Origin: Pseudomonas fluorescens | GTDB lineage: Bacteria; Pseudomonadota; Gammaproteobacteria; Pseudomonadales; Pseudomonadaceae | DNA: 64,000 bases | Direction of reading: 5' to 3' | Assembly: GCF_902498065.1 (NCBI RefSeq) | Contig: NZ_CABVIR010000008.1 | Location: 248,001 to 312,000, forward strand | Program-made: the position numbers and the translations under genes | In this document: positions 26,803 to 35,516 of the stretch, one piece after another | Position numbering within the stretch: the first letter of the stretch is position 1 | How the letters are laid out: each line of letters begins with the position of its first letter | Notes under the pieces: generated by a model | Seen by the model: only the letters and a program-made list of their open reading frames with translations | Told to the model about the DNA's origin: nothing | The model's database searches: none

Positions 26803-28920
26803 TCATTGGGTACGCGGCTGATCCGGCAGCAACACCGGCGAATTCTCCGGCACAAGGTCATCGTCTCCCTGCGCAGTAGCAACCTGCCGGGGCATCAAAA
26901 CCTGCTGTGGATAAGTCTGCGCGAAATGCACCCACGGGCTGTTATCCACAAGCTTCTTCAAGCGCTGGTTAAAGGCCCGGCTCACCGCATATTGCCCACC
27001 TGACACCGTACGAAACTGCGCCGTCAGCACCACGCCGTTGAGGTCCATTTTGTCGACGCCAAACACGTCGAGCGGCCCTTGCAGGTTGTACTTGAGAAAC
27101 GCGTCGTCGCGGATCGAATCCCCCGCCTCGCGGATCAGCTCGATGGCCTTGTCGACATCGGTGTCATAGGTGAACTGCACCGAGAAAAACGCATAGGCGA
27201 ATTGTCGCGACTGGTTTGTCACAGCCTTGATCTGCCCAAACGGCACCGAGTGCACAAAGCCCTTGCCGTCGCGCAGGCGCAAGGTGCGGATGGTCAGGCC
27301 TTCGACGGTGCCGGCATGCCCGGAATCGAGCACCACCCAGTCGCCGATCGACAGCGTGTCTTCAATGATGATGAACAGGCCTGTGATCACGTCCTGCACC
27401 AGTTGCTGCGAACCGAAACCAATGGCCAGTCCGACCACCCCGGCGCCGGCCAACAAAGGCGCAACATTGATCCCCAGGTTGGCCATGGTGGTGATGGCGC
27501 AGATCACCACGAGGATGATTTTGATCGCGTTGCGCAGCAGCGGCAGGATGGTTTTGACCCGCGTACTGGGCTGCGTCGTGCGTTTATTGATCGGCGGTTT
27601 CAATGCTTCCTGAATCGCTGTATCGAGCACCACCCACAGCAACCAGGTCACCAGGAAGATCAGGCCCATGCTGCTCAGCGACTCACTGATCGCCCGGCCC
27701 ACCGAGTTGCGCTCGGCGAACTCGAACAGCGACACGCCCCAGATCCGCCCGAGAATTTCGATGAACGCCACGGCCATGACAATCCTCAGCAGCGCATGCA
27801 GCAAGCTGAGAAAGCGTTCTTTGTAGGCACTGCTGCGCTGGATCGCTTGGGCTTTTCCGGATTTGAACAGGTGCTGAAAAATCGTGCTGAGGAACACCGT
27901 GGCGATCAGCAGAATGGTGGTGAACAACGCGCAGCGCAGGGCTTTCTGATTGTCCTCGCCGACGCCGATCAGGTTGATCGCCGAGACCATTACCATCAGC
28001 AGAATCGGCCAGTACCAGAGCCCGGAAAAGATTCGCAGGGATTCCTGCAATGAAGGCTGTTTCAAGCGCTGCGCCAGCGCCCGGTTGCGGATCAGATGCG
28101 CCACCGGACGCCGCAGGCGAATCACCAACAATCCGAAGATGATCGAGGCAAACAGACCGGTAAACACCGCGATGCTGCTGGTGATGTTGCCGCCCAGTTG
28201 CCGGGCGATCTGCGGGCTGGTCAAGGCATCGCTGAGCGCCGCGAGAAAGCCGATCAGGAACAGCGGCTTGGGGCAGTAATCACGGATGATCTGCACCGCC
28301 CGCCGCTTGTGCCCGGTGTTGAACATGACGATCACGCACAAGAACATCGAGGTGGAGAAAATGCCGCTGCTGGTGGCGTAGGCAAAACACAGGGCCAACG
28401 CCCGGCCCACCGAGTTCGGCAGAAAATGGCTGACGTATAACGTCAGCGGCAGGCAGATCAACGCGGGAATTGTGTATGGCAGCAGGTAGCCGAGCAGGTC
28501 CTGGCTGCGTTGCCGTTTGCGAAAAAAACGCCCGGCACTCAAGCGCTTGTCCAGCAGGGCGCCGAGCACTGTGAGCAACGCGAACACACCGAGCCAGACG
28601 CCGGACAACAACAGGAAATCGCCGACCACGCTCATCGGCGATCGAGACGAAGGCTGATTCACCAGTTTGTCGACTTCATCCGCCGCCCGATCCGCCCGCA
28701 GGCGCCAGGCGTCGACCAGGTTTTCGTTGAGGTCGAGCTTGTCCTGAACGTCGTCGATGCTGGAACTGATTGCTCCCAGTAAACCGCCCTGGACCAGCGG
28801 TTCAGGTTTTGCCGGCTCCTCGACTGCGGCGGGAAGTCCCGGCAGCGTGGCGGCTTCCAGTTCGTTGCTGCCTAGAAACAGCAACGCCCCGAGTAATATC
28901 GCGGTCTTGAACTTGAGCAA
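26803..28920 (-). CDS. Large mechanosensitive ion channel, MscS family
   Basis: Inner-membrane channel of about 705 aa with many transmembrane helices and a C-terminal MscS domain: VAPLLAGAGVVGLAIGFGSQ (pore helix region), QDVITGLFIIIEDTLSIGDWV, then the beta domain with HAGTVEGLTIRTLRLRDG. The N-terminus carries a signal peptide and a coiled-coil-like periplasmic part (ISSSIDDVQDKLDLNENLVD). A TTG start at 28920 is preferred because AAGGAG lies eight bases upstream and the signal peptide then begins correctly (LLKFKTAILLGALLFLG); an ATG at 29010 would add 30 unlikely residues. It gives osmotic protection by opening under membrane tension. Confidence 0.87.
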   Translation of the reverse strand: MLKFKTAILLGALLFLGSNELEAATLPGLPAAVEEPAKPEPLVQGGLLGAISSSIDDVQDKLDLNENLVDAWRLRADRAADEVDKLVNQPSSRSPMSVVGDFLLLSGVWLGVFALLTVLGALLDKRLSAGRFFRKRQRSQDLLGYLLPYTIPALICLPLTLYVSHFLPNSVGRALALCFAYATSSGIFSTSMFLCVIVMFNTGHKRRAVQIIRDYCPKPLFLIGFLAALSDALTSPQIARQLGGNITSSIAVFTGLFASIIFGLLVIRLRRPVAHLIRNRALAQRLKQPSLQESLRIFSGLWYWPILLMVMVSAINLIGVGEDNQKALRCALFTTILLIATVFLSTIFQHLFKSGKAQAIQRSSAYKERFLSLLHALLRIVMAVAFIEILGRIWGVSLFEFAERNSVGRAISESLSSMGLIFLVTWLLWVVLDTAIQEALKPPINKRTTQPSTRVKTILPLLRNAIKIILVVICAITTMANLGINVAPLLAGAGVVGLAIGFGSQQLVQDVITGLFIIIEDTLSIGDWVVLDSGHAGTVEGLTIRTLRLRDGKGFVHSVPFGQIKAVTNQSRQFAYAFFSVQFTYDTDVDKAIELIREAGDSIRDDAFLKYNLQGPLDVFGVDKMDLNGVVLTAQFRTVSGGQYAVSRAFNQRLKKLVDNSPWVHFAQTYPQQVLMPRQVATAQGDDDLVPENSPVLLPDQPRTQ

Positions 28921-29015
28921 AACGGGGAGCTCCTTGAAAAGGGTCTGTAAGGAACTGATTGACAAATGCCCGGCAAGTTCGGTTTGGCCCCGAGATAACG
29001 TTCCAGCCATTCTCC

Positions 29016-29105
29016 CTGAGGGAGCGAGCCTGCTCGCGATAGCGGCGGCACATCCAGCATTGATGGGGCTGAACCACCGCTATCTCGAGCAGGCTCGCTC
29101 CCACA
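29016..29105. repeat. REPIN upstream of the channel gene
   Basis: A 90-bp inverted pair with GAGCCTGCTC cores. The left end reads CTGAGGGAG instead of CTGTGGGAG, and the right arm has one change (CTCGAG), so the element is slightly degenerate. It lies between divergent channel and MFS genes. Confidence 0.87.
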
Positions 29106-29230
29106 TTTAACCGTGGTGCTCTGTTGATATTTGACCTGCACGCAAATATCAAATGCCCACCCCTCTATTTTTCCTCACAACCCAAACCCGGACACTGCGC
29201 TCCATCAATCAACCCACCGGAGTTGCAGCC

Positions 29231-30442
29231 ATGCCCATTGCCTTGCTCGCGCTGACCCTCAGCGCCTTTGCCATCGGGACGACCGAGTTCGTCATCGTTG
29301 GCCTGTTACCCACTATCGGCGCCGACCTCGGCGTCAGCCTGCCGTCCGCCGGCCTGCTGGTCAGCCTTTACGCCCTGGGCGTGGCCATCGGCCCCCCGGT
29401 GCTGACCGCCCTCACCGGCAAAGTCCCGCGCAAACTGCTGCTGTTGTCGCTGATGGTGCTGTTCACCCTCGGCAACCTGCTGGCCTGGAAAGCGCCGAGC
29501 TACGAATCGCTGATCATTGCGCGGATCGTCACTGGCCTGGCCCACGGGGTGTTTTTCTCGATCGGTTCGACCATCGCCACCAGCCTGGTGCCGAAGGAAA
29601 AAGCCGCCAGCGCGATTGCGATCATGTTCACCGGCCTGACTGTGGCGCTGGTCACCGGTGTGCCGTTGGGGACGTTCATCGGCCAGCATTTCGGCTGGCG
29701 TGAAACCTTTCTCGCCGTCTCGGCACTGGGTGTGATTGCGTTCATCGGCAGCCTGCTCTACGTGCCGAAAAACATCACCCACAGCAAACCGGCTTCGCTG
29801 CTGGAACAGTTGCAGGTCCTCAAGCAACCACGCCTGTTGCTGGTGTATGCCATGACGGCGGTCGGTTACGGCGGTTCGTTCATCGCCTTCACGTTCCTCG
29901 CGCCGATTCTTCAAGACATCTCTGGTTTCAGCGCTGGCACCGTCAGCCTGGTGTTGCTGGTGTACGGCATCTCGGTGGCCGTCGGTAACATCTGGGGCGG
30001 CAAACTGGCCGACAAACGCGGCCCGATCAGCGCCCTGAAAATCATCTTCGCACTGCTCGCCGCCGTGCTGTTCGTGCTGACCTTCACCGCCGTCAACCCA
30101 TGGCTGGCGCTGGCCACCGTGCTGGTCTGGGGCGCGGTCGCGTTCGGCAACGTGCCGGGCTTGCAGGTGTATGTGGTGCGTCAGGCCGAACATCACACGC
30201 CAAATGCAGTGGACGTGGCTTCCGGCCTGAACATCGCCGCGTTCAACCTGGGCATTGCCGGTGGGGCGTGGGGCGGTGGTTTGATCGTCGCTCACATGGG
30301 CCTGATCCACACCGCGTGGATCGGTGGTCTGGTGGTGCTGGTGGCGCTGGCGCTGACTGCGTGGAGCGGGCGTCTTGATCGTCTCGGCCCGGTGTACGCC
30401 GAACCGGCTGAAGGCTCGACCCGCGTCGCCGCCGGCCACTGA
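29231..30442 (+). CDS. MFS transporter, DHA1 drug/sugar efflux family (YdhP/AraJ-like)
   Basis: A 403-aa 12-helix transporter. The N-terminus MPIALLALTLSAFAIGTTEFVIVGLLP is the hallmark of AraJ/YdhP/NepI-like exporters, with motif A-like GPPVLTALTGKVPRK and motif C region LVTGVPLGTFIGQHFGW. The second half shows GNIWGGKLADKRG, a repeat of motif A. ATG at 29231 with GGAG eight bases upstream is chosen over an earlier in-frame ATG. The exported substrate is unknown. Confidence 0.88.
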   Translation: MPIALLALTLSAFAIGTTEFVIVGLLPTIGADLGVSLPSAGLLVSLYALGVAIGPPVLTALTGKVPRKLLLLSLMVLFTLGNLLAWKAPSYESLIIARIVTGLAHGVFFSIGSTIATSLVPKEKAASAIAIMFTGLTVALVTGVPLGTFIGQHFGWRETFLAVSALGVIAFIGSLLYVPKNITHSKPASLLEQLQVLKQPRLLLVYAMTAVGYGGSFIAFTFLAPILQDISGFSAGTVSLVLLVYGISVAVGNIWGGKLADKRGPISALKIIFALLAAVLFVLTFTAVNPWLALATVLVWGAVAFGNVPGLQVYVVRQAEHHTPNAVDVASGLNIAAFNLGIAGGAWGGGLIVAHMGLIHTAWIGGLVVLVALALTAWSGRLDRLGPVYAEPAEGSTRVAAGH

Positions 30443-30448
30443 TAAAAC

Positions 30449-30539
30449 CTGTGGGAGCGGGCTTGCCCGCGATGGCGGCAGCACATCCAACACTAATGTG
30501 ACTGATAGTCCGCTATCGCGGGCAAGCCCGCTCCCACAG
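30449..30539. repeat. REPIN (GGGCTTGCCC variant)
   Basis: A 91-bp inverted pair, CTGTGGGAGCGGGCTTGCCC and complement, following the MFS gene. Both arms share the same GGG/CCC core variant. Confidence 0.9.
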
Positions 30540-30651
30540 GATCCTTGATGTTCTTTCGCGTTTACCGTCCGTAGTCCCGTCGAAACTTTCTCGCTTGCCC
30601 CGCAGTCATCAAAAGACAGGGGCAACCGAGGACCATCAGACAGGAGGCGAC

Positions 30652-31578
30652 ATGGCGGGGATTCACATTGGTATTTCAGGCTGGCGCTACACACCCTGGC
30701 GGGGCGATTTCTACCCGAAGGGGCTGACCCGGAAGCGCGAATTGCAGTTCGCGTCACGGGCGGTCAACAGCATCGAGATCAATGGATCGTTTTACGCCCT
30801 GCAACGGCCCGAACGTTACGCCCAGTGGTACGACGAAACCCCGGCAGACTTCGTCTTCAGCATCAAAGCCCCGCGGTTCATCACCCACATCAAACGCCTG
30901 CGAGATGTCCATAAACCCCTGGCGAACTTCTTTGCCTCAGGGGTATTGGAACTCAAGGAAAAACTCGGCCCTGTCCTTTGGCAATTCCCGCCGAACTTCA
31001 AGTTCGACGCCGAGCTGTTCGAACACTTTCTCGAGCAATTACCCCGCGACACCGAACAGGCCGCCCACCTCGCCCGCCAGCATGATTCGCACGTGAGCGG
31101 TCACGCCAGCATGAAGGCTTACAAGAAAAAGCCTTTGCGCCATGCCGTGGAGATCAGAAACGACACGTTCGTCGACCCGGCGTTTGTCCGCCTGCTCAAA
31201 CGTCACAACGTTGCCCTGGTCATCGCTGACACCGCCGGTAAATGGCCGTATCGCGAAGACATCACCAGTGACTTCGTCTACCTGCGCCTGCACGGCGCCG
31301 AAGAACTCTATGCCAGCGGTTACACCCCCGAAGCGCTGGAGCGCTGGGGTGAACGGATCGACGCCTGGAACCACGGCCGACAACCCTCCGACCCGCAACT
31401 GATCGCACCGCGGCAAAAGCCCAAGACGCGCAAATCCCGCGAAGTGTTTTGCTATTTCGACAATGACATCAAGGTCCGCGCGCCCTTCGATGCCCGCCGT
31501 TTGCTCGAACATTTCCATCTCGACAAGCGCCTCGTCACCGCCCCCGGTGAGCCTGCTGCCGAAGGGGTGCTGCCATGA
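30652..31578 (+). CDS. DUF72 (YecE-type) protein
   Basis: A 308-aa TIM-barrel-like protein with family motifs IHIGISGWRYTPWRGDFYP, FASRAVNSIEINGSFYALQRP, FSIKAPRFITHIKRL and YFDNDIKVRAPFDAR. SD AGGAGG lies directly upstream of the ATG at 30652. DUF72 function is unknown; the fold suggests a hydrolase or nuclease. Its stop overlaps the EEP gene by four bases, starting a coupled four-gene run with membrane-lipid genes. Confidence 0.88.
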   Translation: MAGIHIGISGWRYTPWRGDFYPKGLTRKRELQFASRAVNSIEINGSFYALQRPERYAQWYDETPADFVFSIKAPRFITHIKRLRDVHKPLANFFASGVLELKEKLGPVLWQFPPNFKFDAELFEHFLEQLPRDTEQAAHLARQHDSHVSGHASMKAYKKKPLRHAVEIRNDTFVDPAFVRLLKRHNVALVIADTAGKWPYREDITSDFVYLRLHGAEELYASGYTPEALERWGERIDAWNHGRQPSDPQLIAPRQKPKTRKSREVFCYFDNDIKVRAPFDARRLLEHFHLDKRLVTAPGEPAAEGVLP

Positions 31579-32372
31579 ATGGGCCCGAGCCGTTCAACGC
31601 CACCGATGATCAGCCGCCAACCATGGCCGCCGTGCGCCGCTTCACCGTGCTGACGGTCAACACACACAAGGGTTTTACCGCGCTGAACCGGCGTTTCATC
31701 CTGCCGGAACTGCGTGAAGCGGTGCGCAGCGTGTCCGCCGACGTGGTGTTTTTGCAGGAAGTCCACGGCACCCACGAACATCATCCCCGGCGCTACAGCA
31801 ACTGGCCGACGATGCCGCAGTACGAATTTCTCGCCGACACGCTATGGCCGCAATTCGCCTACGGGCGCAACGCGGTGTACCCGGCGGGCGATCACGGCAA
31901 TGCGCTGCTGTCGAAATTCCAGATCATTCGCCATGACAACCTTGACGTGTCCATCAGTGGACACGAGAACCGCGGCATCCTGCATTGCGTATTGCGCCTG
32001 CCCGCCGATGGCCCGGAAGTGCACGCGATTTGCGTCCATCTGGGGCTGCGCGAAACCCATCGTAACGAACAATTGAAACTGCTGACCCAGCGCCTCGCAG
32101 AATTGCCGAGCGACGCGCCAGTGATTGTCGCCGGTGACTTCAACGATTGGCGCCAGCGCGCCGATGCGCTGCTCAAGCCCTGTGGTTTGCGCGAGGTCTT
32201 CGCCGAACACCACGGCAAACCGGCGCGCAGTTTTCCGGCTCGAATGCCGGCCTTGCGCCTGGACCGCATCTACGTACGCAACCTCAAGGCCAGCCGTCCG
32301 CAAGTCCTGGCGGCGCGACCCTGGTCACACCTTTCCGACCACGCACCGCTATCGGTGGAGATCGAGCTATGA
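31575..32372 (+). CDS. Endonuclease/exonuclease/phosphatase family protein (YbhP-like)
   Basis: A 265-aa metal-dependent phosphodiesterase-fold protein: LTVNTHKGF, VVFLQEVHG (metal-binding Glu), HGNALLSKF, CVHLGLRETHRNEQ, VAGDFNDWRQ (catalytic Asp/Asn) and LSDHAPLSVEIE (catalytic His). It is the counterpart of E. coli YbhP, encoded beside clsB and ybhN there too. The substrate could be a phospholipid headgroup or phosphoinositide-like compound; unproved. Overlaps both neighbours by four bases. Confidence 0.87.
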   Translation: MNGPEPFNATDDQPPTMAAVRRFTVLTVNTHKGFTALNRRFILPELREAVRSVSADVVFLQEVHGTHEHHPRRYSNWPTMPQYEFLADTLWPQFAYGRNAVYPAGDHGNALLSKFQIIRHDNLDVSISGHENRGILHCVLRLPADGPEVHAICVHLGLRETHRNEQLKLLTQRLAELPSDAPVIVAGDFNDWRQRADALLKPCGLREVFAEHHGKPARSFPARMPALRLDRIYVRNLKASRPQVLAARPWSHLSDHAPLSVEIEL

Positions 32373-33664
32373 GCAGCGCACCGATGGAAAAGACCACCGT
32401 GGAACACGTGCCCACCAACCCGCCGGTGCGTGAACCCGGGGTGGTCGACGTTGAGTACGGCTGGCAGGGCAACAACCGGGTGGATCTGCTGGAAAACGGC
32501 GAAGAATATTTCCCGCGGGTGTTCGAAGCCATGCGCCAGGCCAAGACTGAAATCCTCCTGGAAACCTTCATTGTGTTCGAGGACAAAGTCGGCGATGAGC
32601 TGCAGCAAGTGCTGATCGACGCGGCTCAACGAGGTGTGCGGGTCACCGCCAGTCTCGACGGTTTTGGCTGCGGCGAGCTGAGCACCGGCTATCTCACCGC
32701 ATTGAGCGAGGCCGGTGTGCACCTGCAAATATTTGACCCGGCACCGAAGCGGTTGGGTATCCGCACCAATTGGTTCCGACGCCTGCACCGCAAAATCGTG
32801 GTGGTCGACGGCGCGATTGCGTTCATCGGCGGGATCAACTTTTCTGCTGACCATCTGGCCGACTTCGGCCCCGAGGCCAAGCAGGATTATTCGGTTGAAG
32901 TGCAAGGCCCGGCGGTGGCCGACATTCATCATTTCGCCCTGCTGCAATGCGGTCGCCCGGCCCGCGCCAAATACTGGTGGCAACGCCGGCGGCAGCGGCG
33001 CGCGGAGCTGGCGTTCAACGATCACGATGGCCAGGTCCGTTTGGTGTACCGCGACAACGGTGATCATCAGACCGACATCGAAGAGGTTTATCGACAAGTC
33101 CTGCGCACCGCCCAACGTCGCGTGGTGATTGCCAACGCCTACTTCTTTCCCGGCTATCGCTTGCTGCGCGAGATACGCAACGCCGCGCGCAGGGGCGTCG
33201 AGGTGCGACTGATCCTGCAAGGCCAGCCAGACATGATGGTGGCCAAACTGGCGGCGCGCATGACCTATGACTACTTGCTCAAGGCCGGGGTGCAGATTCA
33301 CGAATATTGCGAGCGCCCGTTGCATGGCAAAGTCGCGCTGGTGGACGAAGACTGGAGCACCGTTGGCTCAAGCAACCTCGACCCGTTGAGCCTGTCGATG
33401 AACCTGGAAGCCAATGTGCTGATCCGCGATCGGGCCTTCAACCGCGATTTGTTCGAACGCCTTGAAACGCTGAGCAACAACCATTGCAAAGCCATGTGTG
33501 CGGACAAATCCCCGCGCGGAAGGGTCTGGCACATGACCGTCGGTTTTCTGGTGTTTCACTTCCTGCGGCATTTCCCGGCCTGGGCCGGTTGGCTGCCGGC
33601 ACACAAGCCGCGCCTGAAACCCTTCACCCACGCTGCCGGGAGTGATCGCCATGGACCGCGCTGA
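32369..33664 (+). CDS. clsB: Cardiolipin synthase B
   Basis: A 431-aa phospholipase-D superfamily enzyme that joins phosphatidyl groups to make cardiolipin at the inner membrane. Both HKD motifs are present: LHRKIVVVDGAIAFIGGINFS in the first half and LHGKVALVDEDWSTVGSSNLDP in the second. The N-terminal NNRVDLLENGEEYFPRVFEAM and the short C-terminus without N-terminal membrane helices point to ClsB rather than ClsA. It is translationally coupled to the EEP gene (ATGA) and to the downstream YbhN gene. Confidence 0.9.
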   Translation: MSSAPMEKTTVEHVPTNPPVREPGVVDVEYGWQGNNRVDLLENGEEYFPRVFEAMRQAKTEILLETFIVFEDKVGDELQQVLIDAAQRGVRVTASLDGFGCGELSTGYLTALSEAGVHLQIFDPAPKRLGIRTNWFRRLHRKIVVVDGAIAFIGGINFSADHLADFGPEAKQDYSVEVQGPAVADIHHFALLQCGRPARAKYWWQRRRQRRAELAFNDHDGQVRLVYRDNGDHQTDIEEVYRQVLRTAQRRVVIANAYFFPGYRLLREIRNAARRGVEVRLILQGQPDMMVAKLAARMTYDYLLKAGVQIHEYCERPLHGKVALVDEDWSTVGSSNLDPLSLSMNLEANVLIRDRAFNRDLFERLETLSNNHCKAMCADKSPRGRVWHMTVGFLVFHFLRHFPAWAGWLPAHKPRLKPFTHAAGSDRHGPR

Positions 33665-34652
33665 AACCCACTCGTCACCTCACGCCGACAGCCCGACGCC
33701 CGCCTCGGTAAAAAAAACACGCTGGAGTCAGTGGAAAAAACCGCTGACGATGCTGTTTTTCCTGGCGCTGATCGTCCTCTTCACCCTGTTGGCCCAGCGC
33801 ATCGAATGGAACGAGGTATTCGACACCCTCGCCGATTTCAAAGTACGCACGTTGATCATCGCCTCCGGGCTGACGCTGGTGAGTTTTCTGGTGTACGCCT
33901 GCTTCGACCTGATTGGCCGTACCTATATCCGACAGGACCTGACCTGGAAGCAGATCCTGCCCGTGGGGATCATCAGCTACGCCTTCAACCTCAACCTGAG
34001 TGCCTGGGTCGGCGGCATTGCCATGCGCTATCGGCTTTACTCGCGGCTCGGCGTGAGTAAAAGCAACATCGCGAAAATCCTCGGCCTGAGCCTGGCGACT
34101 AACTGGTTCGGTTACATGGTGATTGCCGGCGCAGTGTTCAGCAGCGGACTGGTACGCATGCCACCGGGCTGGAAACTCAGCAGTGGTGCCTTGCAGGGCG
34201 TGGGTATTTTGTTGCTGCTGGTGAGCGCGGGTTACCTGGCGGCTTGTCAGTTTTCCAAGCGGCGCGAATGGGCGATTCGCGGCGTCGAAATCAACTTGCC
34301 ATCCCTGCGCATGGCGATGCTGCAACTGGCGCTCGGAGCGCTGAACTGGTCGCTGATGGCGGCGGTGATTTTCACCCTTCTGCCGAGCAAACTGGATTAT
34401 CCACTCGTGCTTGGCGTGTTGTTGATCAGCGCGATAGCCGGGGTGATTACGCACATTCCGGCGGGGCTCGGGGTATTGGAAGCGGTGTTTGTCGCGTTGC
34501 TGCAACATGAGGCTTCGCGGGGAAGTCTGGTGGCGGGCTTGCTGGCGTATCGGGCGATTTATTTCATCCTGCCGTTGTTGATTACGTTGGTGATGTATTT
34601 GATCGTCGAGGCCAAGGCCAAGTCGCTGCGGATTGCGAAGAAGCCCACGTGA
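33651..34652 (+). CDS. ybhN: YbhN-type lysylphosphatidylglycerol-synthase-like membrane protein
   Basis: A 333-aa inner-membrane protein with about eight hydrophobic helices (LTMLFFLALIVLFTLLAQR, LIIASGLTLVSFLVYACFDLIG, and later ILLLLVSAGYLAACQ, YFILPLLITLVMYLIVE). GGIAMRYRLYSRLGVS and THIPAGLGVLEAVFVALL match the UPF0104/LPG-synthase transmembrane domain. The soluble aminoacyl-transferase part of LPG synthases is absent. It is the last gene of the DUF72-EEP-clsB operon and may move or flip lipids; that is inference. Confidence 0.86.
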   Translation: MDRAETHSSPHADSPTPASVKKTRWSQWKKPLTMLFFLALIVLFTLLAQRIEWNEVFDTLADFKVRTLIIASGLTLVSFLVYACFDLIGRTYIRQDLTWKQILPVGIISYAFNLNLSAWVGGIAMRYRLYSRLGVSKSNIAKILGLSLATNWFGYMVIAGAVFSSGLVRMPPGWKLSSGALQGVGILLLLVSAGYLAACQFSKRREWAIRGVEINLPSLRMAMLQLALGALNWSLMAAVIFTLLPSKLDYPLVLGVLLISAIAGVITHIPAGLGVLEAVFVALLQHEASRGSLVAGLLAYRAIYFILPLLITLVMYLIVEAKAKSLRIAKKPT

Positions 34653-34667
34653 TTGGGTGCCTTTGAA

Positions 34668-34743
34668 GACGCCATCGCGAGCAGGCTCGCTCCCACATTA
34701 GACCGAGTTCAACTGTGGGAGCGAGCCTGCTCGCGATGGCGTC
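34668..34743. repeat. Extended REP palindrome after ybhN
   Basis: Left GACGCCATCGCGAGCAGGCT and right complement around a 17-bp centre, forming a near-perfect 76-bp palindrome. The pairing extends beyond the REP core (GACGCCAT/ATGGCGTC), so this would be a very stable hairpin between two convergent genes. Confidence 0.88.
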
Positions 34744-34757
34744 AGGAGCACCACCAC

Positions 34758-35516
34758 TCACTTCGACTGGATAATGCTCAACCGCTCACCCACCACCATC
34801 TCGGTAATCCAGTCCACCAGGATCGAGGTATACGCCTGCTGCGACACCGGCTCGCTCAACGCGTGGTCGGCGCCGTCGATGATGCGGTGGGTCAGCGAGT
34901 GCGTCTGCTGACACGCGGCCCGGTAACTCATGATGGTCGCGTGGGGCACATAGTCGTCCGTCTCAGACTCCACCAGCAGCACATCCCCGGTAAATTGCGA
35001 ACAGGCATGCAACGCGCGATTGTTGTCGGCGCGCACCAGCGTGCTGCGGTAATCACGCAAATCGAGCTTGTCCAGTTCGCGCTTGGGCGTGTGCCATTGT
35101 TCATCGCGATACAACGCAGGCACGCGCAGTGCCAGCCAGCGCACCGGGCGCAATGACGTCAAAATCGAAGCCAGATAGCCGCCATAGCTGGTGCCGACCA
35201 CGGCAATCGCCGAGGTATCGAGCGCTGGATGCGCGAGCAAACGGTCGTACGCCGCCAGCAGGTCTCGCAGGTTGTCTTCACGGGTGACCCGTGTCAGCGG
35301 AATGCCGGTGCCGCCGGTGTGCCCGCGCAAGTCGAACGTCAGGCACACACAGCCCAAACCGGCGATGCCTTTGGCCCGTTCAAGATCACGCTCCTGACTG
35401 CCGCCCCAACCGTGCACGAAGAGCACGCCGGGGACTTTCGATTTGGGGCTGAGAAAAGTCCCGATCATTTGTTCATCGTCGATGTCGATCTGGATGGTTT
35501 CGCTTCTAGCCGTCAT
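34758..35516 (-). CDS. Alpha/beta hydrolase
   Basis: A 252-aa serine hydrolase fold: oxyanion region LFVHGWGGSQ, nucleophile elbow VVGTSYGGYLAS, acidic region VESETDDYVPH and a C-terminal DGADHAL with the catalytic His. No signal peptide, so cytoplasmic. Its start overlaps the end of the DUF3182 gene by 11 bases, indicating translational coupling. The substrate is unknown; ester or thioester hydrolysis is expected from the family. Confidence 0.86.
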   Translation of the reverse strand: MTARSETIQIDIDDEQMIGTFLSPKSKVPGVLFVHGWGGSQERDLERAKGIAGLGCVCLTFDLRGHTGGTGIPLTRVTREDNLRDLLAAYDRLLAHPALDTSAIAVVGTSYGGYLASILTSLRPVRWLALRVPALYRDEQWHTPKRELDKLDLRDYRSTLVRADNNRALHACSQFTGDVLLVESETDDYVPHATIMSYRAACQQTHSLTHRIIDGADHALSEPVSQQAYTSILVDWITEMVVGERLSIIQSK

